A stretch of 64,000 nt of DNA. Source: Streptococcus oralis. GTDB lineage: Bacteria; Bacillota; Bacilli; Lactobacillales; Streptococcaceae. Location of the stretch: assembly GCF_021497885.1 (NCBI RefSeq), contig NZ_CP046523.1:1717501-1781500 (forward strand), written 5' to 3'. Made by a program: the position numbers and the translations under genes. Numbering within the stretch: position 1 is the first letter of the stretch; every line of letters begins with the position of its first letter. A model generated the notes under the pieces. The model was not told where the DNA came from, did no database searches, and worked only from the letters and a program-made list of their open reading frames with translations. This document shows positions 53,861 through 61,179 of this stretch, piece by piece.

Positions 53861-55393
53861 TTAGAGCATAGGCGCAAACAACTGGACAATTTCCTTGATC
53901 AGGCTTTGATACCAGCTTGTTTTGATGGTGTGGGGATAAATTTCTTGAGAAACTTTAAAAATCTCTTCGAAGTCCCTTTCAATATCGATGATAGACTGCG
54001 TTTTATAAAGCAAGACGGCATTTTCATAGTGGTGGAGCAAACTACGATAGTCAAAATTGATGGTTCCCACAGTAGCCACCTCTCCATCGACAAGCATTTG
54101 CTTGCTATGAAGAAATCCGGGACTGTACTCGTAAATGCGAACTCCCGCAGATAGCAAGTCTGGATAGGCTCCTCGAGTAACCAATTGGATAATCTCCTTA
54201 TCTGGGATACACGGCGTAACAATTCGCACATCTACCCCTCTCAATGCTGCATTTTTGATACTCTCGGTTAGATCATAGTCAGCGATCAGATAGGGAGTCG
54301 TGATGTAGACGTAATCTGTAGCTTGATTGATAAGATTTTGGTAGACCGTTTTTCCTACCTGAGCTCGGTAGATGGGTTTTGGTCCACTACTGTAAGGGAT
54401 ACAAAGCCCCATCCCATCTCTAGGTTGATTTTCGAGATGGTATTGGTCAAAGTCACTAATTTCCCCACGGTTGATATACCAAGTGGATAAAAAGAGTCTG
54501 GTAAAAGCCTTAACAGCCGGTCCATCTAGGCGAATACCGCTATCCTTCCAATAGCCAAAACGTTCGATATGGTTGATATACTCATCTGCCAGATTGACAC
54601 CACCTGTATAGGCAATTTGACCATCGATAATCATGATTTTACGGTGATCACGGTTGTTATAAGCAACGGTCAAACGTGGAATCACCTTATTAAATTTGTG
54701 GGCTTCAATCCCTCGGCCACGAAGCTGGATGGTGTAATCTCCAGGCAAGGTTGCCATACAACCAATATCATCATAGAGAAGCTTCACTTCTACTCCTTGA
54801 GCCGCCTTTTCTTCCAAAATCTCCAAAATACTATTCCACATCAACCCTTCTTCGATGATATAGTATTCGAGAAAGATAAACTTCTCCGCTTTTTTGAGAT
54901 CCTCTAGCATCTGATGCCACATGCTTTCCCCTGAAGGGAAGAAATGGGTATCTGTTCGATTATAGACATCCGCATTCGTGTCCATGCTGAGGAGAGATTT
55001 GATGACGCCGTAAGCCGACTTATCCTCTTCCTTTAACTCCAAACGGAGGGCTCTGCTATTGTCCTCTCGGTCAACCATTGATTGGAGCTGCTTTAGTTGC
55101 TTCATTTCTCTTTTAGATAAACGGCGTTCTCCAAACATGATATAGAGCAAGGGGCCAAATACTGGCACAAAGGCTACTAACAGCCATGTTACCTTACTCT
55201 CAGGATTCATAGACCGATTGACAATCGATACAATGGTCGCTAAGCTTACTAAAATGACAAGGATAATCCAGAGAATCGGGGCCATCTGCCCTAGATAGAG
55301 AAATAAACCAAAGACGAGAAACAACTCTGTCAACATGATGGTAATACTAAAACCATATTTGGACATGAGTAGCTGCAATTTTCTAGCTGTCAT
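53861..55393 (-). CDS. cls: Cardiolipin synthase
   Basis: 510 aa phospholipase D superfamily enzyme joining two phosphatidylglycerols. Two N-terminal membrane helices, a short PLDc_N segment (SKVTWLLVAFVPVFGPLLYIMFG), then HKD motifs H-R-K-IMII-D-G and H-S-K-QMLV-D-G. It works downstream of CdsA. Monocistronic. Confidence 0.96.
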   Translation of the reverse strand: MTARKLQLLMSKYGFSITIMLTELFLVFGLFLYLGQMAPILWIILVILVSLATIVSIVNRSMNPESKVTWLLVAFVPVFGPLLYIMFGERRLSKREMKQLKQLQSMVDREDNSRALRLELKEEDKSAYGVIKSLLSMDTNADVYNRTDTHFFPSGESMWHQMLEDLKKAEKFIFLEYYIIEEGLMWNSILEILEEKAAQGVEVKLLYDDIGCMATLPGDYTIQLRGRGIEAHKFNKVIPRLTVAYNNRDHRKIMIIDGQIAYTGGVNLADEYINHIERFGYWKDSGIRLDGPAVKAFTRLFLSTWYINRGEISDFDQYHLENQPRDGMGLCIPYSSGPKPIYRAQVGKTVYQNLINQATDYVYITTPYLIADYDLTESIKNAALRGVDVRIVTPCIPDKEIIQLVTRGAYPDLLSAGVRIYEYSPGFLHSKQMLVDGEVATVGTINFDYRSLLHHYENAVLLYKTQSIIDIERDFEEIFKVSQEIYPHTIKTSWYQSLIKEIVQLFAPML

Positions 55394-55524
55394 ACATTCC
55401 TTTCCTTTTCTAACATTCTCCTTAACTGCTTGATAAACTACTGTTTCTACTAGTATACCTCAGTTCAGGGGTAGATGGCAACCTTTTACCTTTTTATATT
55501 TTTAACTAAGATATTAAGAGACTT

Positions 55525-55552
55525 AAAAAGAACTACCAAAATGATAGTTCTT
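55525..55552 (-). terminator. Terminator of the alcohol dehydrogenase gene
   Basis: On the minus strand AAGAACTA ... TAGTTCTT with T5. Confidence 0.85.
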
Positions 55553-55586
55553 TCCAGCATTATTTAGCTTCTTTTCACTTTATGAA

Positions 55587-56738
55587 TTAGAAGAGTTCTT
55601 TGTAGAGAGCTATAGTTTCTTCCAAGGTTGGCATAAATGGATTGCCCGGCGCACATGCATCAATCAAAGCATTCTTAGAAAGGTAGTCAAAGTCAAAGTC
55701 TTTTTCTTGGATACCGAGTTCAGTTAGTTTCTTCGGAATACCTACTGTTTCAGACAGTTTTTCAATTTCAGCAATAGCATAGTCAGCACATTCTTGGTCT
55801 GTTTTCCCTTCCACATGGAGTCCCAAAGCCTTGGCTACATTGCGGAAAGCTTCTGGTACACGTTTGGCATTTTCACGTTCTACAACAGGGAGAAGCATGG
55901 CACAGCAGACACCATGCGGTAAATTATATACTGCACCGAGTTGGTGAGCCATAGAGTGAACGTAGCCCAAACCAGCATTGTTAAAGCTCATACCACCGAG
56001 GAAGATGGCATTGACCATAGCCTCACGCGCTTCGATATCTTGTCCATTAGCTACAGCACGAGGAAGGTACTCCTTGATGAGCTCAATAGCTCCGATAGAG
56101 AGTTTCTTGGTCACATTATAAGCACCTGGTGTTACCAAGGCTTCGACAGCATGGGTAAGAGCATCCATACCTGTCGCTGCTGTCAATCCTTTCGGTTTTG
56201 AAAGCATGAGTTCTGGATCATTGACAGAGATAAGGGCGAGGCTGTTCTTATCAACCATTACCATCTTGACCTTGCGTTCTTCGTCAGTAATGACATAGTT
56301 AATGGTGATTTCTGCTGAAGTTCCAGCTGTTGTATTGATAGCAACCACTGGCAACCCTTTTTCAGCAGACTTGTGGAGACCCTCATAGTCTTGAGGTTTT
56401 CCACCATTTGTAGCAATGATAGAGATACAACTAGCCGCATCCTGTGGAGATCCTCCCCCAAGACTGATGATGAAGTCACATCCATGCTCTTTCAGGGCAG
56501 CCACTCCGTCTCTGACGTTCTTGCAAGTCGGATTTGGCTCAACATCGCTAAAGATCACATATTCGATCCCCTCAGCATCTAGTGGTTTTAGGACCTTAGG
56601 TAAAATATCACTGCCTTCGATGAACTTATCTGTCACCAAAAGGGCCTTCTTATACCCCAGTTCCTTGATATACGGACCTACTTCATTTACAACACCTTTA
56701 CCGATAAGGTTAACTGATGGAACGTAAAATGTAGCCAT
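55587..56738 (-). CDS. Iron-containing alcohol dehydrogenase
   Basis: 383 aa, type III (FucO/AdhB-like) dehydrogenase. NAD-binding GGGSPQDAAS, and the metal ligands in GMDALTHAVEALV (Asp and His) and GYVHSMAHQLGAVYNLPHGVCCAML (His and His). It probably reduces acetaldehyde or lactaldehyde with NADH in fermentation. A catabolite-responsive element upstream fits fermentative control. Single gene. Confidence 0.93.
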   Translation of the reverse strand: MATFYVPSVNLIGKGVVNEVGPYIKELGYKKALLVTDKFIEGSDILPKVLKPLDAEGIEYVIFSDVEPNPTCKNVRDGVAALKEHGCDFIISLGGGSPQDAASCISIIATNGGKPQDYEGLHKSAEKGLPVVAINTTAGTSAEITINYVITDEERKVKMVMVDKNSLALISVNDPELMLSKPKGLTAATGMDALTHAVEALVTPGAYNVTKKLSIGAIELIKEYLPRAVANGQDIEAREAMVNAIFLGGMSFNNAGLGYVHSMAHQLGAVYNLPHGVCCAMLLPVVERENAKRVPEAFRNVAKALGLHVEGKTDQECADYAIAEIEKLSETVGIPKKLTELGIQEKDFDFDYLSKNALIDACAPGNPFMPTLEETIALYKELF

Positions 56739-56783
56739 ATGCTTTTCCTCCTGCGTCTTTGCGCTATTTGATTATTTACTATA

Positions 56784-56812
56784 AGTATACGACCTTATAA
56801 GAAGTTTTACAA
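56784..56812 (-). promoter_or_regulatory. Promoter of the alcohol dehydrogenase gene
   Basis: On the minus strand TTGTAA (56807-56812), 17-bp spacer, TATACT (56784-56789). Confidence 0.7.
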
Positions 56813-56816
56813 ATAT

Positions 56817-56831
56817 TTGTAAGCGCTTTAA
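56817..56831. promoter_or_regulatory. Catabolite-responsive element (cre), CcpA site
   Basis: TTGTAAGCGCTTTAA, close to WTGNAANCGNWNNCW, located just upstream of the -35 of the dehydrogenase. A site upstream of -35 is compatible with activation by CcpA. Confidence 0.65.
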
Positions 56832-56870
56832 GTAAAAAGTTAGTAAAGAACAGCCAGCCACTTTTTCAAG

Positions 56871-56913
56871 AAAAAAAGCTCCAAAAAGATAGCTTTCATC
56901 TCATTGGAACTTT
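56871..56913 (-). terminator. Terminator of the small lipoprotein gene
   Basis: On the minus strand AAAGTTCCAA ... TTGGAGCTTT, then T5. Confidence 0.7.
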
Positions 56914-56923
56914 TACTTAATCA

Positions 56924-57367
56924 TTATTGCTTAGTTAATACCACTCGGTCAGATGCCTCTCGGTCCATATCGTCGATAATCAATTGATTACCATTAACTG
57001 CGTAAATCTTGACATCATCACCGATAATAACACGTTGATTTTCTGGTTCAAAGCTGACTTGCTTGATTTCCTTATCTCCATCTGGCTCGACCTCAGTCCA
57101 TATACCAGTTTTACCTGTTACAACAAGAGTGATTTGGTCATTCTCATCTTTTCCAGTATAGGTACCATCGATGTTCGTAGGTTGAGCTACAGTAGTGTCC
57201 TGACTTGAGGACGTTTGTGGTTGACTAGCACTTGTAGCAGCACTAGAAGATGATTCTTGTTGAGAAGATGATTGCTGAGTAGGGGCTTGTGCCTTAGGTC
57301 CACAAGCTGCTAAAAGACTAAGAATTGCTAGGGAAGCAATAGAAAGTGTGAATGTTTTCGTTTTCAT
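56924..57367 (-). CDS. Secreted lipoprotein, unknown function (147 aa)
   Basis: Signal peptide with lipobox LLAAC (Cys22), then a low-complexity Gln/Ser/Thr linker (about residues 28-68). A small C-terminal beta-rich domain follows (NIDGTYTGKDENDQITLVVTGKTGIWTEVEPDGDKE ... VYAVNGNQLIIDDMDREASDRVVLTKQ). A similar lipoprotein lies between folC and cls in pneumococcus as I recall. No function assigned. Confidence 0.85.
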   Translation of the reverse strand: MKTKTFTLSIASLAILSLLAACGPKAQAPTQQSSSQQESSSSAATSASQPQTSSSQDTTVAQPTNIDGTYTGKDENDQITLVVTGKTGIWTEVEPDGDKEIKQVSFEPENQRVIIGDDVKIYAVNGNQLIIDDMDREASDRVVLTKQ

Positions 57368-57457
57368 AGCGATTTCCTTTCTTTTGTGCCAATGTTTTGC
57401 TGGAATCGTTTCCAGATATACCTCCTAGCTACAGTATAGCAACTTAAACCTAGAAGG

Positions 57458-58708
57458 TCAACTAATCTCATCGCTCCTTAACAAACTCGCTTGCACTTCC
57501 GAGATAAAGTAGAGGGAGCCCGTCACGAAAAGCAAGTCCTGGTCATTGGCCTTATCTTCAAATTCTCTGATAAAGTCCCCATAGGAGGGAATCAAATCAT
57601 AACCCGCCACATCCTTTTCATCCAGAGAGCCTTGGTGGTCAAAGCCTGTTACCTTAAGTTCCACCTGAGGCAACTGCTCCGTTAGATAGCCTAGCATCCC
57701 CTGATAATTCTTACGTTTAAGGGCGCCAAAAAGGATTTGAACTTGGAAGCCTTGCTGGATTTTTTCCTGAATAAACTCGACCAGACGGGTTAAGGCTGGA
57801 AGATTGTGAGCTCCATCTAGGTAGATTTGCGGACGAATCCGTTCCAATCGACCCGCCCAATGTGTTTCTTTCAAGGCCTGTCTGGTAAGCTCTTCTTCGA
57901 CCCTTTCCTCTCTTGACGCCATAAATAGAAGAAAGGTTTGTAAAGCCAAGGCGGCATTTTCTTGCTGATAAGCACCTTCCAAACCGATTTCAAGCTGGGA
58001 AAAGCTTGCTAGGCTGCTTGAGAAATTTCCAGTTTTCAAAGCGAAGTCTTGCCCAGCTTGATAAAGGTCTACGTCCAACTCTTTTGCTCTTTTTTGACAA
58101 ACAAACTCCGCTTCTGGAGCAAGCTTGGCAATGACCGCCTTCTTGCCAGACTTGAAAATACCAGCTTTCTGCTCTGCTATTTCCTCCAGACTATCGCCCA
58201 AGGTCTCCTGATGATCTAACCCAATGGAAGTAATAACTGCGATCTCTCCTGTTACAACATTAGTCGTGTCAAGCAGACCACCAATCCCCACTTCTAGCAG
58301 GACTAGGTCAACTCTTTGCTCTTTAAAATAGATCAAAGCAATCAAGGTCAACAACTCAAAAAAAGACAATTGGTCATGTGTTTCTAAAAGAGTCTTTTCC
58401 ATCTCTTTGACTTGGCTAGCTATACGGATAAAGTCTTCATCTGCGATGGGTTGTCCATTGATACAGATTCGATCATGGATACTGATGATATGAGGAGAAG
58501 TAAAAGTACCAACTTTTTTACCATGAGCAACAAACAACTCCCTCATAAAGGCAATAGTTGACCCCTTACCGTTAGTCCCTGTTACGTGGATAATAGGATA
58601 AGTCCTCTCAGGATTCCCCAGCAAATCCACTGCTTGCTGCATTCGTCCAAGTCCAGATCTAAAATTTAAACCAATTCGACTATGAAGCCATTCTTCTACT
58701 TCAAACAT
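57458..58708 (-). CDS. folC: Bifunctional folylpolyglutamate / dihydrofolate synthase
   Basis: 416 aa Mur-ligase-like enzyme that adds glutamates to folate. P-loop IIHVTGTNGKGSTIAFM, the LLEVGIGGLLDTTNVV segment, ITSIGLDHQETLGDSLEEIAEQKAGIFK (Mg and Lys ligands), and the C-terminal domain with LDGAHNLPALTRL. No other folate genes nearby, so it is a lone copy. Confidence 0.95.
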   Translation of the reverse strand: MFEVEEWLHSRIGLNFRSGLGRMQQAVDLLGNPERTYPIIHVTGTNGKGSTIAFMRELFVAHGKKVGTFTSPHIISIHDRICINGQPIADEDFIRIASQVKEMEKTLLETHDQLSFFELLTLIALIYFKEQRVDLVLLEVGIGGLLDTTNVVTGEIAVITSIGLDHQETLGDSLEEIAEQKAGIFKSGKKAVIAKLAPEAEFVCQKRAKELDVDLYQAGQDFALKTGNFSSSLASFSQLEIGLEGAYQQENAALALQTFLLFMASREERVEEELTRQALKETHWAGRLERIRPQIYLDGAHNLPALTRLVEFIQEKIQQGFQVQILFGALKRKNYQGMLGYLTEQLPQVELKVTGFDHQGSLDEKDVAGYDLIPSYGDFIREFEDKANDQDLLFVTGSLYFISEVQASLLRSDEIS

Positions 58709-58894
58709 ACATGTCTCCTTAACAAAAGTCCAATCAACTACCGCATCAAAGTATGATTACAAATAAAAAGCGAGGTTGGAACTAAAATCCCGACCTCTTA
58801 CCTGGTTAGCTAATCACTAGCTACTATGAATTTCAACGTGGGCTAAAAACGTCCACCGGATATTCCAACTCTTCCAATTTCTAGGAGTTGGGCT
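58709..58894. other. Intergenic region with terminator and a 22-bp direct repeat
   Basis: TGGGCTAAAAACGTCC(a/c)CCGGA occurs at 58839-58860 and again at 58889-58910, 50 bp apart. Between them CCAACTC ... GAGTTGG forms a hairpin. A second terminator lies at 58763-58797. No gene seen. Confidence 0.6.
58763..58797 (-). terminator. Second terminator downstream of the DUF1292 gene
   Basis: On the minus strand GAGGTCGG ... CCAACCTC followed by GCTTTTTATT. Confidence 0.8.
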
Positions 58895-58917
58895 AAAAAC
58901 GTCCCCCGGACGTTTTT
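58895..58917 (-). terminator. Terminator overlapping the stop codon of the DUF1292 gene
   Basis: AAAAACGTCC-GGG-GGACGTTTTT; the stem includes two bases of the stop codon. Partly a copy of the upstream direct repeat. Confidence 0.75.
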
Positions 58918-59221
58918 ACTCCTCCATAAAGCTGTTGAAGACTTCTTCAATCATGTTCCATTCGTCTTCTGAGTCTTCTGGGATTGGTTGCAATTCGCCT
59001 TCTGTTCCGTCTTCATTTTCGATGAATGAGTAAGCTTGGATTTCAACTTCACCGTTCTCGTCTTCTTCTGCGTTAACTGGCACTAGAAGAACATAGTTTT
59101 TACCAAATTCTTCTTTTCCGTCGATGGTCAAAAGAATTTCAAACAAGGTTTCATTTCCTTGCTCATCTACTAGTGTAATCAATTCACGTTCTTCGTGGTC
59201 ATGGTTGTGATCGTGTGACAT
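58916..59221 (-). CDS. DUF1292 (UPF0473) family protein
   Basis: 101 aa, very acidic. [33 protein letters not shown] and FNSFMEE. The histidine-rich N-terminus could bind metal but may be incidental. Third gene of the conserved ireB-ruvX-DUF1292 operon; function unknown. Confidence 0.9.
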   Translation of the reverse strand: MSHDHNHDHEERELITLVDEQGNETLFEILLTIDGKEEFGKNYVLLVPVNAEEDENGEVEIQAYSFIENEDGTEGELQPIPEDSEDEWNMIEEVFNSFMEE

Positions 59222-59236
59222 AGTTTCTCCTCTGTC

Positions 59237-59656
59237 TTAAAATTTTCTATCTAAATAATTTTGCAAAATTAGCTGAGCAGCCAACTTATCGATAACTTTC
59301 TTGCGCTTATTGCGACTGATATCTGCTTGTTCAATCAACATACGCTCCGCAGCGACCGTCGTCAGACGCTCATCTTGATAGTCTACTGGTAAACCAAAAA
59401 GTTCCTCTAATTTTGCTCCATAGGCTTGACTAGCTTCTACTCGCGGACCGCTGGTATTGTTCATGTTTTTAGGCAGACCTACTACAAAGCGTTCCACCTT
59501 ATAGCTGTCAACCAATTCCTTGATACGGTCAAAGCCAAACTGACCCTGATCCTCATTGATTTGGATGATTTCAAGTCCTTGAGCAGTGAATCCTAGTGGG
59601 TCGCTAATGGCCACGCCTACCGTTTTTGAACCGACGTCCAATCCCATAATTCTCAT
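59237..59656 (-). CDS. ruvX: Putative pre-16S rRNA nuclease / Holliday junction resolvase-like YqgF
   Basis: 139 aa RNase-H-like fold; [31 protein letters not shown] with the catalytic Asp, [21 protein letters not shown] and [14 protein letters not shown]. In E. coli YqgF processes the 16S rRNA 5' end. Follows ireB by 3 bp. Confidence 0.94.
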   Translation of the reverse strand: MRIMGLDVGSKTVGVAISDPLGFTAQGLEIIQINEDQGQFGFDRIKELVDSYKVERFVVGLPKNMNNTSGPRVEASQAYGAKLEELFGLPVDYQDERLTTVAAERMLIEQADISRNKRKKVIDKLAAQLILQNYLDRKF

Positions 59657-59659
59657 AGA

Positions 59660-59926
59660 TTATAGATCGACTCCTTGTCCTTTAAGGTAGTAGCGCACCA
59701 ATTCTTCAACAATTTCATCACGCTCATACTTACGGATTTGATTTCGTGCATTGTTGTAACGAGGAACGTAGGCAGGGTCTCCACTCAATACATAACCGAC
59801 GATTTGATTTATCGGATTATAACCCTTTTCATTCAGAGAAGCATAGACATCTGTCAACGTTTCACTGATTTCCTTCTTGTTGGAATCATCCAATTTAAAA
59901 CGTACAGTTTCTTCAGTAAATCCCAT
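59660..59926 (-). CDS. IreB family regulatory phosphoprotein (UPF0297)
   Basis: 88 aa; [66 protein letters not shown]. In Enterococcus IreB is phosphorylated by the kinase IreK and represses cephalosporin resistance. The threonine pair near the N-terminus (residues 4-8) matches the phosphorylated region. First gene of the operon. Confidence 0.93.
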   Translation of the reverse strand: MGFTEETVRFKLDDSNKKEISETLTDVYASLNEKGYNPINQIVGYVLSGDPAYVPRYNNARNQIRKYERDEIVEELVRYYLKGQGVDL

Positions 59927-59956
59927 TCTAACACCCTCTTTCCTTAGAATAGTACT

Positions 59957-59985
59957 ATTATAGCATATTTCCTTACGTTCTACAA
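59957..59985 (-). promoter_or_regulatory. Promoter of the ireB-ruvX-DUF1292 operon
   Basis: On the minus strand TTGTAG, 17-bp spacer ending TGC, TATAAT (59957-59962). Confidence 0.75.
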
Positions 59986-60013
59986 TTAAGTCAATCCATT
60001 TATTTGGATTTTC

Positions 60014-60583
60014 TTACTGTTCTGTCGCACCATTTGCCACTCTGTCTGCGATATATTGGCTTGGTTCATTTTTCAAAAGAGTCTCTAAGCCAAGATTTTT
60101 CAAATAATCTGTCTGTGACGCCTTTTTGACATCCAAGACTTGTAAATCATAGGTCGTTGTGGTCTGGATTTCAGTCTCACTGAGCAGTTTGGTTTCAAGT
60201 GTAAAACCTGCCAATTTGCGCGCTTCCTGAAGCATTTCATCCTTTTCTTCTGCTTCTAAAAGAGCTTTTTGAGTTTCTTCAAGACCGTGGTCAGCGATAA
60301 AGGATTTCAATTCCTCACTTAAGGGCCGTATCTGCCGAATAACCAATTTTAGAAATTGTTTCCCTTTATAGGTAATGGTTTGCGTTTGCTTGACGCCATC
60401 TCCTGACTCAGGGAAAATCAAAGTCTTGGTCACAACCGTATTCTTTTCCGCATTTTCCAAAACGGGCAGAGTAGACTGGAGCGTTTCGGATTCATGTTTT
60501 GAACTGGATGTCGTTTCCTTCTTTTGGCCACATCCTGCAAGTAGCAGGAGGAGAGTAGCTGCGCCAATTACTATCTTTTTCAT
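60014..60583 (-). CDS. DUF1307/YehR-like lipoprotein
   Basis: 189 aa. Signal peptide with lipobox LLAGC (Cys18), a Ser/Lys linker, then the DUF1307 domain (TQTITYKGKQFLKLVIRQIRPLSEELKSFIADHGLEETQKALLEAEE). Function unknown. Similarly placed next to ireB in pneumococcus as I recall. 63 bp after spx. Confidence 0.85.
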   Translation of the reverse strand: MKKIVIGAATLLLLLAGCGQKKETTSSSKHESETLQSTLPVLENAEKNTVVTKTLIFPESGDGVKQTQTITYKGKQFLKLVIRQIRPLSEELKSFIADHGLEETQKALLEAEEKDEMLQEARKLAGFTLETKLLSETEIQTTTTYDLQVLDVKKASQTDYLKNLGLETLLKNEPSQYIADRVANGATEQ

Positions 60584-60604
60584 AATTCCTCACATAATTT
60601 TTTG

Positions 60605-60642
60605 ATAAAAAATGAACAAGGCTAGGAGATACCCCAGCCTCG
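60605..60642 (-). terminator. Terminator of spx
   Basis: On the minus strand AGGCTGGG-TATCT-CCTAGCCT followed by TGTTCATTTTTT. Confidence 0.75.
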
Positions 60643-60646
60643 ATGT

Positions 60647-61045
60647 TTATAGAGCTGCACGCAAACGTGCTTCTGCATTTTCTACATTACGGACAGAGCG
60701 TGGTAAAAAGGCACGGATATCATCTTCTTTGTAACCGACCTGCAAACGCTTCTCGTCAACTAGAATAGGACTTTTTAAGATCCGTGGTGTTTCCATGATT
60801 AAGTTGAGTACTTCATTGACACTCAAATCTTCGATGTCAACTCCTAAAGCTTTCGCATAGCGGTTTTTTGACGATACAATGCTAGCAATTCCATTATCTG
60901 TCTTTGTCAGAATATCAAGTAGTTCTTCTCTCGTAATCCCTTCTTTACCAAGGTTTTGTTCTTTATAACTTAACTGGTGTGCGTTGAGCCAAGTCTTCGC
61001 TTTCTTACAGCTTGTGCAACTGGAGACGGTATAAATCTTAATCAT
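60647..61045 (-). CDS. spx: Spx/ArsC family transcriptional regulator
   Basis: 132 aa. The redox switch C10-T-S-C13 (VSSCTSCKKAKTW) and the RPxx-type C-terminal region TPRILKSPILVDEKRLQVGYKEDDIRAFLPRSVR identify Spx, which binds the RNA polymerase alpha C-terminal domain under oxidative stress. Streptococci have two to four Spx paralogues; this looks like an SpxA. An extended -10 precedes it. Confidence 0.94.
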   Translation of the reverse strand: MIKIYTVSSCTSCKKAKTWLNAHQLSYKEQNLGKEGITREELLDILTKTDNGIASIVSSKNRYAKALGVDIEDLSVNEVLNLIMETPRILKSPILVDEKRLQVGYKEDDIRAFLPRSVRNVENAEARLRAAL

Positions 61046-61086
61046 GTGCCTACCCCTTTCGCTACATGTTACTATCAGTTTAGTCT

Positions 61087-61095
61087 ATTATACCA
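61087..61095 (-). promoter_or_regulatory. Extended -10 promoter of spx
   Basis: On the minus strand TGGTATAAT about 40 nt before the ATG. Confidence 0.65.
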
Positions 61096-61179
61096 TAAAA
61101 AACATCCGACTTGCGACCTATTTTTAAAAAAATTTAACTTTTTTAGCGATTTTCGTACTTTTTTCTTGACAAAATCAAT

